DNA from: Afipia sp. 1NLS2
GTDB lineage: Bacteria; Pseudomonadota; Alphaproteobacteria; Rhizobiales; Xanthobacteraceae
Direction of reading: 5' to 3'
NCBI RefSeq assembly: GCF_000178995.1
Contig: NZ_ADVZ01000001.1
Coordinates: 1,274,001 to 1,338,000, forward strand
DNA: 64,000 bases
Part shown: positions 8,797-18,667 of the stretch, piece by piece
Layout: every line of letters begins with the position of its first letter
How positions within the stretch are numbered: position 1 is the first letter of the stretch
Made by a program: the position numbers and the translations under genes
The notes under the pieces: model-generated
Told to the model about the DNA's origin: nothing
Database searches by the model: none
What the model saw: the letters and a program-made list of their open reading frames with translations, nothing else

Positions 8797-10200
8797 CTAC
8801 ATTCCCTTGACGATGTTCTCGGCCATCTTCTTGGCATCGCCGAGCAGCATCATCGTGTTGTCACGATAGAACAGCGGGTTGTCGACGCCGGCATAGCCGG
8901 AGGCGAGCGAGCGCTTGATGAACATCACTGTGCCGGCCTTCCAGACCTGCAGCACGGGCATGCCGTAGATCGGCGACTTCGGATCTTCTTCCGCCGCCGG
9001 GTTGGTAACGTCGTTGGCGCCGATCACGAAGGCCACGTCGGCCTGCGCGAATTCCGAGTTGATGTCCTCGAGCTCGAACACCTCGTCGTAAGGCACGTTG
9101 GCTTCCGCCAGCAGCACGTTCATGTGGCCTGGCATGCGGCCCGCGACCGGATGGATGGCGTACTTCACTTCGACGCCTTCTTTCTTCAGCGTATCCGCCA
9201 TTTCGCGAAGCGCGTGCTGAGCCTGCGCGACCGCCATGCCGTAACCCGGCACGATGATGACCTTCTGCGCGTTCTTCATGATGAAGGCCGCGTCGTCGGC
9301 CGAGCCGAGCTTGACCGGACGTGCCTCTCCGCCGCCTGCGGCAGCCGCTGCTCCGCCGGAATCGCCGCCGAAGCCGCCGAGGATGACCGAGATGAAGGAG
9401 CGATTCATCGCGTGGCACATGATGTAGGACAGGATCGCGCCCGACGAGCCGACCAGCGCGCCGGTGATGATGAGCGCCGAGTTGCCGAGCGTGAAGCCGA
9501 TGCCGGCCGCGGCCCAACCCGAATAGGAGTTGAGCATCGAGATCACCACCGGCATGTCGGCGCCGCCGATCGGGATGATCAGCAGCACGCCGAGCACCAG
9601 CGCGATGATGGTGATGAGCCAGAAGTCCACCGCGCTCTGCGAGACGATCAGACCGTAGATGAAGAACACCAGCGCCAGCGCCAGCGCGATGTTGATGATG
9701 TGACGCGCCGGCAGGATGATGGGCGCGCCGCTCATGCGGCCCGACAGCTTCATGAATGCGATCACCGAGCCGGTGAAGGTCAGCGCGCCGATGGCGACGC
9801 CGAGGGACATCTCGATGAGGCTCTGGGCGTGGATTGAACCATGGGTACCGATGCCGAAGGCGGTCGGCGCGTAGAACGCACCGGCCGCGACCAGCACCGC
9901 GGCCATGCCGACCAGCGAGTGAAAGGCAGCGACCAGTTCAGGCATCGAGGTCATCGGCACGCGCTTGGCGATCACCGCACCAATGCTGCCGCCGATGGCG
10001 ACGCCGAGGATCACCAGGATCCAACCGGTGGCGCTGGTCGGCGGATGCGCCGCAAGCGTGGTGGCGACCGCAATCGCCATACCGATCATGCCGAAGAAGT
10101 TGCCCTGGCGCGAAGAGGCCGGACTTGAAAGTCCGCGCAGCGACAGGATGAAGAGAACACCTGCCACCAGATAGAGCAGCGCCGAAAGATTAGCGTTCAT
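8797..10200 (-). CDS. pntB: NAD(P) transhydrogenase subunit beta
   Basis: 467 residues: membrane domain II with about nine hydrophobic segments, then the NADP(H)-binding domain III from about residue 285 (VIIVPGYGMAVAQAQHAL, VAGRMPGHMNVLLAEA, FVIGANDVTNPAAEEDP). It works with PntAA and PntAB in the inner membrane to drive NADH-dependent reduction of NADP+ with the proton gradient. The three genes are in the order pntAA-pntAB-pntB on the minus strand with gaps of 11 and 14 nt. NADPH from this enzyme could feed thioredoxin reductase and the selenoproteins nearby, which is inference. Confidence 0.95.
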   Translation of the reverse strand: MNANLSALLYLVAGVLFILSLRGLSSPASSRQGNFFGMIGMAIAVATTLAAHPPTSATGWILVILGVAIGGSIGAVIAKRVPMTSMPELVAAFHSLVGMAAVLVAAGAFYAPTAFGIGTHGSIHAQSLIEMSLGVAIGALTFTGSVIAFMKLSGRMSGAPIILPARHIINIALALALVFFIYGLIVSQSAVDFWLITIIALVLGVLLIIPIGGADMPVVISMLNSYSGWAAAGIGFTLGNSALIITGALVGSSGAILSYIMCHAMNRSFISVILGGFGGDSGGAAAAAGGGEARPVKLGSADDAAFIMKNAQKVIIVPGYGMAVAQAQHALREMADTLKKEGVEVKYAIHPVAGRMPGHMNVLLAEANVPYDEVFELEDINSEFAQADVAFVIGANDVTNPAAEEDPKSPIYGMPVLQVWKAGTVMFIKRSLASGYAGVDNPLFYRDNTMMLLGDAKKMAENIVKGM

Positions 10201-10214
10201 GGCTTAGCCCCTGC

Positions 10215-10535
10215 TCACTTCTGCTTTTTCTTGTACATCGCCAGCATGCGCTGGGTGACAAGGAAGCCGCCAAAAATATTGATGCATGCAAAAACCAGCG
10301 CGATGAAGCCGAAGGCACGCGCCCACAGCGGGCCGTTGTCGTCGCCGACAAGTGCCACGCCGACCGCGAGCAGCGCACCAACCACGATCACCGAGGAGAT
10401 CGCGTTGGTCACCGACATCAGCGGCGTGTGCAGCGCGGGCGTCACCGACCACACCACGAAATAGCCCACGAACACCGCGAGCACGAAGATCGACAGCCGG
10501 AACACGAACGGGTCGACAATCTCAAGACCATGCAT
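10215..10535 (-). CDS. pntAB: NAD(P) transhydrogenase subunit alpha, membrane part
   Basis: 106 residues with three hydrophobic segments, matching the separate membrane part (alpha-2) of alphaproteobacterial and Rhodospirillum-type transhydrogenase. The segment [19 protein letters not shown] is characteristic. The ATG at 10535 follows GGAG; the frame upstream to 10628 is only an extension. It is placed between pntAA and pntB. Confidence 0.93.
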   Translation of the reverse strand: MHGLEIVDPFVFRLSIFVLAVFVGYFVVWSVTPALHTPLMSVTNAISSVIVVGALLAVGVALVGDDNGPLWARAFGFIALVFACINIFGGFLVTQRMLAMYKKKQK

Positions 10536-10546
10536 GGCTGGACTCC

Positions 10547-11674
10547 TTACGCCTTCGGCTGGAAGTTCGGGTGGATGACGGCGCCGTCCTTGGTCAGCGC
10601 GGTGGCTTTGACCAGTTCGTCGTCCCACTTCACGGCCAGTGATTTGGTTTCCTTATCGAACATCGTCTCGATGAACGACTGCAGGTTGCGTGCGTACAGG
10701 CTTGAGGCCGAAGCCGCGACCTTACCCGCGAGGTTGGTGTACCCGATGATCTTGACGCCGTTGACCTCGGCGATCTCGTTCACCTTCGCGCCCTCGACGT
10801 TGCCGCCGCGCTCGACCGCGAGATCGACCAGCACCGAACCGGGCTTCATCGACGCGACCATGTCGGCGGTGACAAGCTTCGGAGCCGGACGGCCCGGGAT
10901 CAGCGCCGTGGTGATGATGATGTCCTGCTTCTTGATGTGCTCGGCGGTGAGCGCGGCCTGCTTGGCCTGATACTCCTTGGACATTTCCTTGGCGTAGCCG
11001 CCCGCCGTCTGCGCGTTCTTGAACTCTTCGTCTTCGACCGCGAGGAACTTGGCGCCGAGGCTTTCGACCTGCTCCTTCGTCGCGGGGCGAACGTCGGTGG
11101 CGGAGACGACGGCGCCGAGGCGGCGCGCGGTCGCGATCGCCTGGAGGCCGGCAACGCCGACACCCATCACGAACACCTTGGCGGCCGGCACGGTGCCCGC
11201 AGCGGTCATCATCATCGGGAAGGCGCGGCCGAAGGATTCGGCGGCCTCGATCACGGCGCGATAGCCCGCTAGGTTCGCCTGAGAGGACAGCACGTCCATC
11301 ACCTGCGCGCGGGTGATGCGCGGCATCAACTCCATCGCAAAGCCCGACACGCCGGCGGCGGCCATCGCCTTGAGCGCGGCTTCGTTGCCGTACGGATCCA
11401 TGATCGCGAGTACGAGCGCGCCCTTTTTATAGGTCGCGAGTTCGCTGGCTTCCGGACGCTTCACCTTGATGACGATGTCGGCGTCCTTCACGGCGTCTGC
11501 GCTGACCACGGCGCCCATGGCTTCGTAGTCGGCGTCCAGCAGGCCGGACTTGATGCCCGCGCCCGGCTCGATCGCAACGTCGATCCCCAGCGCCTTGTAC
11601 TTCTTCACGGTATCCGGCGTCGCCGCAACACGCGGCTCCCCACCATCAACCTCATGAGCTATCCCTAACTTCAT
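10547..11674 (-). CDS. pntAA: NAD(P) transhydrogenase subunit alpha, NAD-binding part
   Basis: 375 residues, the soluble NAD(H)-binding domain I, related to alanine dehydrogenase. It starts [20 protein letters not shown], has [20 protein letters not shown] as the dinucleotide fold near residue 170, and ends with the mobile-loop region. GGAGG lies a few bases before the ATG. It is the first gene of the pnt operon and divergent from selD across 139 nt. Confidence 0.94.
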   Translation of the reverse strand: MKLGIAHEVDGGEPRVAATPDTVKKYKALGIDVAIEPGAGIKSGLLDADYEAMGAVVSADAVKDADIVIKVKRPEASELATYKKGALVLAIMDPYGNEAALKAMAAAGVSGFAMELMPRITRAQVMDVLSSQANLAGYRAVIEAAESFGRAFPMMMTAAGTVPAAKVFVMGVGVAGLQAIATARRLGAVVSATDVRPATKEQVESLGAKFLAVEDEEFKNAQTAGGYAKEMSKEYQAKQAALTAEHIKKQDIIITTALIPGRPAPKLVTADMVASMKPGSVLVDLAVERGGNVEGAKVNEIAEVNGVKIIGYTNLAGKVAASASSLYARNLQSFIETMFDKETKSLAVKWDDELVKATALTKDGAVIHPNFQPKA

Positions 11675-11813
11675 AAAGCCTCCCGCCGCAAGGCAACCCT
11701 CGCTGACACGATCGGCACTATCGGCGTGAACCGGCCGGCCGCTATCTAGATATTGACATTCCGATCCACGGACGCCGCGCTATAGTGAACGCGACCAGTA
11801 TGTGAGGATGCAC

Positions 11814-12887
11814 ATGACGCAAAAAGCCACCAAACCCGTTATCGAGACGCCGCCTCGGCTGACGAGCCTCGCTCACGGCGGAGGTTGCGGCTGCAAACTC
11901 TCGCCCTCGGTTCTCCATGACCTGCTCTCGGCATCGCCGCTCGCTTCGCCGTTCAAGAACCTGCTGGTCGGAAGCGAAACAGGAGATGACGCCGCCGTCT
12001 GGCAGATCGATGACCGGACATGTGTCGTGGCAACGACCGACTTCTTCATGCCCATCGTGGATGATCCAACTGATTTCGGTCAGATCGCCGCGACAAACGC
12101 GGTCTCGGACATCTATGCGATGGGAGCGAAACCTCTCATGGCGCTGGCTATCCTCGGCATGCCGCTAGGAAAGCTGCCGATCGAAACCGTCCGCGATATT
12201 CTGGCGGGCGGCGCGCGAGCCTGCGCGCAGGCGGGAATTCCCGTAGCCGGAGGACATTCGATCGATTCCGCCGAACCGATCTACGGTCTGGCCGTAATTG
12301 GCACCTGCCGCCCGGATCAAATCCGGCGCAACAGCGGCGCGCAGGCCGGCGACAGCCTGATTTTGACCAAGGCTCTTGGCGTGGGCTTCTACTCCGCAGC
12401 ACTGAAGAACGGCCAGCTCGACGCGGACGGCTATCAGGACATGCTGGCCTCGACCACCCAGCTCAACGTGATCGGCACCAGCCTCGGAGAAGACAAAGAT
12501 GTGCATGCCGTGACCGACGTCACAGGCTTCGGGCTGCTCGGGCACGCGCTGGAAATGGCACGCGGCTCCGACCTGCGCCTGAAGATCGATTGGCCTCGCG
12601 TGCCGCTCCTCAAACAGACGGTGGAACTCGCAAAAAAGGGCTTCATCACCGGTGCTTCAAAACGTAACTGGAGCAGCGTCTCCGAAGGGGTCGTCTTACC
12701 GGACGACCTGCCGGAATGGCGCCAGCATCTCCTCACCGATCCGCAGACATCCGGTGGGCTGCTGATCGCCTGCACCGCATCCCACGCACAAACCCTTCTG
12801 GATCGGATAAAGGTGGCCGGCTATCGGTCCGCATCTATCATCGGCTCCGTCGAAAAGGGGCAGGCCGGTATCGACGTTCGGAGTTAG
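11814..12887 (+). CDS. selD: Selenide, water dikinase
   Basis: Makes selenophosphate from selenide and ATP, the selenium donor for Sec-tRNA synthesis. 357 residues with the N-terminal glycine-rich active site [10 protein letters not shown]: Cys25, Cys27 and Lys28 correspond to Cys17, Cys19 and Lys20 of E. coli SelD. The aspartates for metal and ATP follow in ETGDDAAVW and VATTDFF, then [14 protein letters not shown]. The active site has Cys, not Sec. I chose the ATG at 11814 because GAGGA lies five bases upstream; a GTG at 11802 and an ATG at 11808 are alternatives. It converges on selA-selB-selC with only 34 nt between its stop and the tRNA 3' end. Confidence 0.95.
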   Translation: MTQKATKPVIETPPRLTSLAHGGGCGCKLSPSVLHDLLSASPLASPFKNLLVGSETGDDAAVWQIDDRTCVVATTDFFMPIVDDPTDFGQIAATNAVSDIYAMGAKPLMALAILGMPLGKLPIETVRDILAGGARACAQAGIPVAGGHSIDSAEPIYGLAVIGTCRPDQIRRNSGAQAGDSLILTKALGVGFYSAALKNGQLDADGYQDMLASTTQLNVIGTSLGEDKDVHAVTDVTGFGLLGHALEMARGSDLRLKIDWPRVPLLKQTVELAKKGFITGASKRNWSSVSEGVVLPDDLPEWRQHLLTDPQTSGGLLIACTASHAQTLLDRIKVAGYRSASIIGSVEKGQAGIDVRS

Positions 12888-12921
12888 GCGCAGCGCCGGG
12901 GTCGGCCGGATGCGCAACGGA

Positions 12922-13017
12922 TGGCGGAAGAGAGCGGGAGTCGAACCCACCAAGAACCGTCCGACGGTCCTTCCCGGATTTGAAGTCCGGACGTCCCACC
13001 AGGGACGATTCTCCTCC
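12922..13017 (-). tRNA. selC: Selenocysteine tRNA, anticodon UCA
   Basis: The minus strand reads as a 96-nt tRNA with encoded CCA. It has the 8-bp acceptor stem of bacterial tRNA-Sec (GGAGGAGA with TCTCTTCC, one G-T pair), an anticodon arm GGACTTCAAATCC identical in loop to E. coli selC, a long variable arm, and GGTTCGACTCC in the T arm. The discriminator base is G. Its 5' end is one base after the selB stop, so it is probably cotranscribed with selA and selB and processed from that transcript. Confidence 0.96.
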
Positions 13018-13018
13018 A

Positions 13019-14959
13019 TTATCCGGCCGTTGCGAATTTCGGCGATTTGAAAAGGCCGAGTTTTGGCTGATTCAAAACGCGAAAGTCGCCGCGCCTGATC
13101 GTCACGCCGTGCCGATCGAAGAATTCCAGCAAGTCGATGGCGAGCTTGCGTCCGCTGTCAAGACGATCGCGCAGATCCGCCACCGTCACGCGGCCTGAAT
13201 TCTTTTCCGCAAGCTCTATCACGACGTCAAGTATTTCGACGACGGTTTCGCGCATAAAAAAATGATCCTGCGAAACCTCCTGGACCTTTCCCATCTTGGC
13301 AAGCGCTTTCAGCAGCCGGCGAATGTCGTACTCTGTCAGTGCAAGCCGCTCGCTGAGTTCTCTCACCCGCGATGGCCGGAAACGCTCCGTCCCCTCCAGA
13401 AGGGGTGAAAGCTTGCACCATACCCGCTCGTCGGGAACCGACAAATGCATCGCATGGGACGCAAGCCGCACCCAGGCACCTTCGATCACCACGCGCCGCG
13501 CGCTCACCAGTTGCTGAAGAAATCCCTTGAGCGCCGGCGCCGGCAATCTTGGATTCAGCCCGATCCTCAGCTTCTCGAACCCAAGACCAATCATCTCGGC
13601 ATGATTCCGGTGATGATCCTCGAGAACCGCAAGAATATCGGCATCGAGCTTCTGGGCCGTTTCCCGTGAGATCGCAAGACGATCCGCTCCGTGTGGAAGC
13701 ACTGTCAATCCCAAGTCGCGCACAAGAGCGTCTGTCTGAGTTTGCGACAAAGCACGGTCGCGCCCGAACGCTGTCAATGCAACGTAATAGGGGTGGACTG
13801 CGAGCAATCCGGCAAGCGTTTCCTTGAGGGATGGCTTCAGCAAGGCGTTGAGCTGCGAGACGCGCTGTGGTGAGCGCCGTTTGCGCGTCGGCCCCCGCAG
13901 ATCGAGAAACCGCCCGCCCCCGATCGTCCGCTGATCCGATATGTCCCGGACGACGAAGCGTTCGCCGACGGTCGCGGCTGTCGGCCGATCGAGGACGAGC
14001 TGCACAAATCCATCGCTGCCTGGCGGCAGCGGACCGTCGGCCAGAATGACGGTACGAGCTACCACCTGCGCGGTGCCGTGATGAAGCTTGACCGGCGTCC
14101 AGTGCGGCAGAGGCCGCCGTTCGCTCGCCAACAAATGTAGATGGACGTCGAGACGGTCCGCGGGACAATGCAGGCCTGGATCCGCAATTACGTCGCCGCG
14201 CGAAATCGCCTCGCGGCTGACATCGGAGCCTACGAGATTGAGCGCGCAGCGATCGCCGCGGCGACCGATCTGTGTCTTGCGGTTTTGCGCATGAATGGAA
14301 CGAACCTGTGCTCTAATTCCGGACGGGGTGACGACAACGTGCCCGCCTGTTTCGATCTGGCCCGACATCACGGCGCCAGTTACGATCGTTCCCATTCCGG
14401 TCAAGGTGAAACAGCGATCCACCGCCATGCGAAACCGGCCATCGCCGTGCGGCATGGATTCGACATCATACGCATCGAGGATCAATCGCCTTAATTCGTC
14501 GATGCCGTTTCCGGTAACGGTTGAAACCGGGACGATCGGAATATCGCCAAGGCTGGTGGATTCCAGCCGCTCTGCAATCTCGTCCGAGATCAAGGCCAGC
14601 CGTTCCACCTCCACGAGGTCCGATTTCGTCAATGCAACAACGCCGCGCGACAGGCCGAGCAGGTCGAGAATCTGCAGATGCTCCTCGGTCTGCGGTTTGA
14701 TGCCCTCATTGGCGGCTACGACCAGCATAGCGAAATCAATGCCAGCAATACCGGCCAACATGTTGTGAATAAAGCGCTCATGACCGGGCACGTCGACGAA
14801 GCCGACCACACCACGCTCGGCCGTAAGGTAGGCGAAGCCGAGGTCTATCGAGATGCCTCGCGCTTTTTCTTCCTTCAGGCGGTCGGTATCGACGCCGGTG
14901 AGCGCCCGCACAAGGGCCGTCTTGCCGTGATCGATGTGTCCGGCGGTGCCGACGATCAT
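13019..14959 (-). CDS. selB: Selenocysteine-specific elongation factor SelB
   Basis: Brings Sec-tRNA to the ribosome at UGA codons and binds the SECIS hairpin in the mRNA. 646 residues from ATG 14959. The GTPase domain begins at once with [19 protein letters not shown], then ISIDLGFAY and [12 protein letters not shown], and ALTKSDLV for guanine recognition. The translation-factor beta barrels follow, then C-terminal winged helices that bind SECIS RNA. The ATG overlaps the selA stop in ATGA; the longer frame up to 15043 lies inside selA. The E. coli protein has 614 residues. Confidence 0.96.
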   Translation of the reverse strand: MIVGTAGHIDHGKTALVRALTGVDTDRLKEEKARGISIDLGFAYLTAERGVVGFVDVPGHERFIHNMLAGIAGIDFAMLVVAANEGIKPQTEEHLQILDLLGLSRGVVALTKSDLVEVERLALISDEIAERLESTSLGDIPIVPVSTVTGNGIDELRRLILDAYDVESMPHGDGRFRMAVDRCFTLTGMGTIVTGAVMSGQIETGGHVVVTPSGIRAQVRSIHAQNRKTQIGRRGDRCALNLVGSDVSREAISRGDVIADPGLHCPADRLDVHLHLLASERRPLPHWTPVKLHHGTAQVVARTVILADGPLPPGSDGFVQLVLDRPTAATVGERFVVRDISDQRTIGGGRFLDLRGPTRKRRSPQRVSQLNALLKPSLKETLAGLLAVHPYYVALTAFGRDRALSQTQTDALVRDLGLTVLPHGADRLAISRETAQKLDADILAVLEDHHRNHAEMIGLGFEKLRIGLNPRLPAPALKGFLQQLVSARRVVIEGAWVRLASHAMHLSVPDERVWCKLSPLLEGTERFRPSRVRELSERLALTEYDIRRLLKALAKMGKVQEVSQDHFFMRETVVEILDVVIELAEKNSGRVTVADLRDRLDSGRKLAIDLLEFFDRHGVTIRRGDFRVLNQPKLGLFKSPKFATAG

Positions 14960-16374
14960 TCCAGCGTCCTTGAGTCCAGATCGGTGCCCCCCCGCGCCAA
15001 CTGCATGAAGTTCATCGAGAAGGCCGTCACGTCCTCCAGGCAACGCATGTCAAGAATGAGTGCATCGCTTTCAATGCGTCCGATGACGGGAATCGGCAGT
15101 CGTCGCAAAGCTGCCGCCAATTCGATCAGGGCTCTTCCGCTCCCCCGCGTCGAGCGGATCGCAAGACCAACACTTGCGATCTTTTCCGTCGGCATCGCGC
15201 CGGAACCGATCTCGCCATCACAGTCCGATATCTCGACTTTAAATTCCGCACCCAGTTGCTGGCGGGCGAGGGACAAAAGCTGCCGGGCGACGTCGCGCAA
15301 CTCATCGCAAGAGCGGCGGATTAAACGATAGGTCGGCAGCCGCTGCGCAAGCCGGTCGGGATCGCGATACAACCGCAAAGTGGCCTCGAGCGCGGCCACG
15401 CGCATCTTGTCGATACGCATCGCGCGTTTCATCGGATTTCGATTGATCGCCGCAATCAGATCCTTGCGACCGGCGATAAATCCAGCCTGAGGGCCTCCCA
15501 ACAATTTGTCTCCGGAAAAAGTCACCAGATCGATACCCTCACGGAGAATTTTGGAAACGGTCGGCTCGTGCGCCAGGCCGAATCTTTCAAGGCCGAGCAG
15601 GATGCCGGACCCCATATCGTACACGCTCGGCAGTTTCGCTTGCTGCGCAATGCACGCCATATCCGATGTGCCGACGGCCGTCGTGAATCCCCTGATCACA
15701 TAGTTCGAGGTGTGAACCTTCAGCAGTAAACCTGTTTGCTCGTTGATGGCAGACGCGTAGTCGCCGGCATGTGTGCGATTGGTGGTCCCGACCTCATGCA
15801 AAATCGTTTCGGCTCTCTCCATGATCGCAGGCAGTCGGAAAGAGCCCCCGATCTCGATAAGTTCGCCACGCGACACAATTGTTTCACGTCGATGCGCCAG
15901 CGTATTCAGGACAAGGAAAAGAGCGGCAGCATTATTATTAACGACGGTCGCGTCCGCGGCGCCGGTCAATTCGCAGATCAGATCGCGGACGTGATCGTCT
16001 CTTTCCCCCCGCTGACCGCTGTCCAGATCGAATTCAAGCGAAACCGGATGACGCATGGCATCCGCGGCCGCCGCGATGGCCTCTTCGGCCAGGACAGCGC
16101 GACCGAGATTCGTGTGAAGAACGACGCCGGTCATATTGAAGACATGCTTCAGATGCGGCATCGCCATGGCCGTGGCATGCGCGGAAACTCTTTCTCCAAA
16201 CTGCTCTGCGCTCGGCATCGCGCCTTCACCGCGGCCTCGCCTGACCTCGTCCACGACGACGCGCGCAGCAGCCAGGGTCGATGGCCGTCCGTACAGCGCG
16301 CAAGACTCCACGGCAGGAGCAGTTTTCATGATTTCATCGACAGATGGAATGCGACCGTGCGTTTCTCGACTCAC
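14956..16374 (-). CDS. selA: L-seryl-tRNA(Sec) selenium transferase
   Basis: PLP enzyme that converts Ser-tRNA(Sec) to Sec-tRNA(Sec) with selenophosphate. 472 residues against 463 in E. coli. The N-terminus MSRETHGRIPSVDEIM carries the RxxPSVDxL-type signature, followed by FNMTGVVLHTNLGRA. The PLP lysine is Lys290 in TFSGDKLLGGPQAG. It is the first gene of selA-selB-selC, with ATGA overlap to selB. About 465 nt separate its start from the transglutaminase gene on the other strand. Confidence 0.96.
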   Translation of the reverse strand: MSRETHGRIPSVDEIMKTAPAVESCALYGRPSTLAAARVVVDEVRRGRGEGAMPSAEQFGERVSAHATAMAMPHLKHVFNMTGVVLHTNLGRAVLAEEAIAAAADAMRHPVSLEFDLDSGQRGERDDHVRDLICELTGAADATVVNNNAAALFLVLNTLAHRRETIVSRGELIEIGGSFRLPAIMERAETILHEVGTTNRTHAGDYASAINEQTGLLLKVHTSNYVIRGFTTAVGTSDMACIAQQAKLPSVYDMGSGILLGLERFGLAHEPTVSKILREGIDLVTFSGDKLLGGPQAGFIAGRKDLIAAINRNPMKRAMRIDKMRVAALEATLRLYRDPDRLAQRLPTYRLIRRSCDELRDVARQLLSLARQQLGAEFKVEISDCDGEIGSGAMPTEKIASVGLAIRSTRGSGRALIELAAALRRLPIPVIGRIESDALILDMRCLEDVTAFSMNFMQLARGGTDLDSRTLE

Positions 16375-16676
16375 GATTGGAAGTCCCGATCGTTCGGGAT
16401 GGGTTCTTCATCTGCTCGCAGCGAGAAAATTTTCATCACGAACCTCACGGGCCACGTGTTCAGATCGATCAAATCCGGGTTGAACGTCACATCCTAAGCG
16501 AACTATCTCTGTCAACTAATCGACAGTACTTTCAAAGCTTGAGAAATTTTTGTTGACCTTGTGCAAGAGCCGACGTTCTCATAAGGGCGTGACATTGAAA
16601 TCGGCTCCCGAGTCTCGGGGCTTGTGATACGGCGCTCGCACTCCAGTGACTGGGAGGGACTACGGCGCACCCGCTC

Positions 16677-16823
16677 GTGGCGGAACGTTTTGCAAAAGCC
16701 CGGTCCAAACGGATGTTTGGCATGGCTATTTCAGTGGTGGTGTCATCTCCGCTCGCACAAGCGGAGGAATATCCAGGCAAGGGAGCGATGACGGCTTCCA
16801 CAATGACCCTCCACCTGACGTAG
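16677..16823 (+). CDS. Possible small secreted peptide or gene remnant
   Basis: A 48-codon frame from GTG 16677 has a basic start, a short hydrophobic run and a plausible signal-peptidase site (MAISVVVSSPLAQA then EEYP), then ends after only about 20 residues. It looks like the beginning of an exported protein whose rest is missing. It lies just upstream of the Tat-type transglutaminase gene. No other gene is visible in 16375-16839. Confidence 0.22.
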   Translation: MAERFAKARSKRMFGMAISVVVSSPLAQAEEYPGKGAMTASTMTLHLT

Positions 16824-16839
16824 ACAAGGATTTGCAACA

Positions 16840-17946
16840 ATGATGTGGACTAGACGCAAGGTTCTCGGCACCGGATTAATGGCCGCCACGGCCGCAACGC
16901 TGACAACACCCAAAGCCATCGCAGGCGTGGTCTTCTCTCCCAAGCCGGGCGAGTGGAGCACCTATGAAGTGACGACCCGAATGGCGGTGCCGACCCACGG
17001 GAGCCCAGCGCAGGCATGGCTCCCGCTTCCCTCCATCCATGAAGAAGCCTGGTTCCGGTCCGGCGGCGACAGCGTAACTTCTAACGGCCATCATACGGAC
17101 TGGCACGATCCGCAATCGCAGGCCAGAATGTTTCACGCGACATGGACCGGTGCCGAACCAGTCGCCGTTCTCGAGGTGACGAGCCGGTTGTCCCTGCGGG
17201 ACCGCGCGATCGATTTGTCAAAGCCGATGGGCGCCTACAAGCTGTCCGAAGACGAACAGCGGCGCTACACCACCTCGAACGATCACATTCCGCTCGAAGG
17301 AATTGTTCGGGAAACTTCGGACAAGATCATTGCCGCAAGCGGCGCCAAACAACCGATCGAAAAGGCCCGCGCGATCTATCAGTGGATGGTCGAGAACACC
17401 TATCGCGAAGGCAGCGTGCGGGGCTGCGGCACCGGCAACATCGTCGTCCTGCTTCGGAGCGGCGATATCGGAGGCAAATGTGCCGATCTCAACGCCCTTT
17501 TCGTCGGCCTTGTACGGGCGCAAGGAATCCCTGCGCGCGATCTCTATGGAATCCGGATTGCGCCTTCCGCCTTCGGATACAAGAGTCTCGGTGCGAATTC
17601 GAGCAACGTCACCACGGCGCAACATTGCCGCTCGGAGGTGTTCCTGGCTGAATTCGGCTGGGTGCCGATGGATCCCGCCGACGTCCGCAAGGTCGCGCTC
17701 GAGGAGTCGACCGGCCATCTGTCCATCGACGACCCACTCGTGGTCGCCGCCCGGAAAACGCTTCTGGGCGCCTGGGAAGGCAACTGGATGCCATACAACA
17801 CGGCCGACCTGATCGCCCTTCCCGGAGCCAAGTCCGGCACGCCGACATTCGTCATGTATCCAGAGGCGGAAACCGTCGCCGGCCGGCTGGATTGCCTCGA
17901 CTCGCAAACATTCGCCTATACGATCACTTCAAAGAGGATCGCCTGA
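16840..17946 (+). CDS. Tat-exported transglutaminase-like protein
   Basis: 368 residues. The N-terminus MMWTRRKVLGTGLMAATAAT is a twin-arginine signal, cleaved near the AIAG site, so the protein probably acts in the periplasm. A transglutaminase/papain-like core covers residues 165-290, with the catalytic triad visible as Cys in GGKCADLNALF, His in TTAQHCRSEVFL, and Asp in WVPMDPADVRK. Such proteins act as proteases or amidases or crosslinkers; the substrate is unknown. AAGGA precedes the ATG. The AhpD-like gene follows 43 nt later on the same strand. Why this pair stands next to the sel genes is not clear. Confidence 0.75.
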   Translation: MMWTRRKVLGTGLMAATAATLTTPKAIAGVVFSPKPGEWSTYEVTTRMAVPTHGSPAQAWLPLPSIHEEAWFRSGGDSVTSNGHHTDWHDPQSQARMFHATWTGAEPVAVLEVTSRLSLRDRAIDLSKPMGAYKLSEDEQRRYTTSNDHIPLEGIVRETSDKIIAASGAKQPIEKARAIYQWMVENTYREGSVRGCGTGNIVVLLRSGDIGGKCADLNALFVGLVRAQGIPARDLYGIRIAPSAFGYKSLGANSSNVTTAQHCRSEVFLAEFGWVPMDPADVRKVALEESTGHLSIDDPLVVAARKTLLGAWEGNWMPYNTADLIALPGAKSGTPTFVMYPEAETVAGRLDCLDSQTFAYTITSKRIA

Positions 17947-17989
17947 ATTCCGCCCGGCGCGTCGTGTGCCGCTATTTGAGGAAAATCAG

Positions 17990-18565
17990 ATGTCACGCCT
18001 TTCTCTCCATACGGTTGACGACGCGCCGGAAGCGGCTCAAGCAGGTCTTGAACTTGTCGTCAGCAGGAACGGCTTTCTGCCGAACTTGTTTCGAATCCTG
18101 GCGAACTCACCTGCGGCACTCGAAGCATACCACTCGCTGTCTGCTATCCTGACCAGGGGCAACTTCAACGTCGGCGAACGCGAAGCCATCCAGATCACCG
18201 CGGCGGCGACGCAGAAATGCGGCATCTGCGTCGCCGGCCACACGGCGCTGGCCTACCGCAAGGCTGGGCTGGAGCAGCAGGTGGTCGACGCGTTGCGCGA
18301 CAGCAAGGACGTTCCTGATGCCCGGCTGGATGCGCTGGCTCACTTCACGCGCGCCATCCTGCAGCGACTCGGGAATGTCACGGACGACGAACTCAAAGCA
18401 TTCTACGCAGCCGGATATGATGAGGGGGATGCAGTCGAGGTCATTCTTGGCATCAGCCTCGCAACGCTTTGCAACTTTACCAGCAATCTCGGCCGGCCCT
18501 CGCTCAACCCCGAGCTTGCGCCTTACGCCTGGAAAGACACCGCCGCGCAACCCGGCCGCTCCTAA
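17990..18565 (+). CDS. AhpD-like (carboxymuconolactone decarboxylase family) peroxidase
   Basis: 191 residues. The redox motif is CGICVAGH: Cys-x-x-Cys followed four residues later by His, as in AhpD. Family members reduce peroxides or serve as thiol partners in alkyl hydroperoxide reduction. Selenocysteine forms of AhpD-like proteins are known elsewhere, but here both positions are cysteine. The ATG at 17990 has GAGG upstream; an in-frame start at 17966 would add eight residues. It probably shares a transcript with the transglutaminase gene, ending at the hairpin 18612-18648. Confidence 0.82.
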   Translation: MSRLSLHTVDDAPEAAQAGLELVVSRNGFLPNLFRILANSPAALEAYHSLSAILTRGNFNVGEREAIQITAAATQKCGICVAGHTALAYRKAGLEQQVVDALRDSKDVPDARLDALAHFTRAILQRLGNVTDDELKAFYAAGYDEGDAVEVILGISLATLCNFTSNLGRPSLNPELAPYAWKDTAAQPGRS

Positions 18566-18611
18566 CGGTCATAGCGGGCGGATCGGCGTCTCGCCCCGGC
18601 ATCTGCAACAG

Positions 18612-18648
18612 GAAGAGCCGCTCCTTCGGGCCGAAGGAGCGGCTCTTC
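18612..18648. terminator. Perfect 18-bp inverted repeat between convergent genes
   Basis: 18612-18629 is the exact reverse complement of 18631-18648, with one base in the centre; the RNA can fold with GAAGAGCCGCTCC as stem and a UUCG-containing loop. It lies between the AhpD-like gene (+) and the actP copy 2 stop (-), so it can end transcription from both sides. No long U run follows on either strand. Confidence 0.75.
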
Positions 18649-18667
18649 TGTAGCCTCATGCGATGTC

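Noticed and set aside
11750-11813. TTGACA and TATAGT as selD promoter
   Set aside because: The boxes are 22 nt apart, too far for a normal sigma-70 type promoter, so I did not list it.
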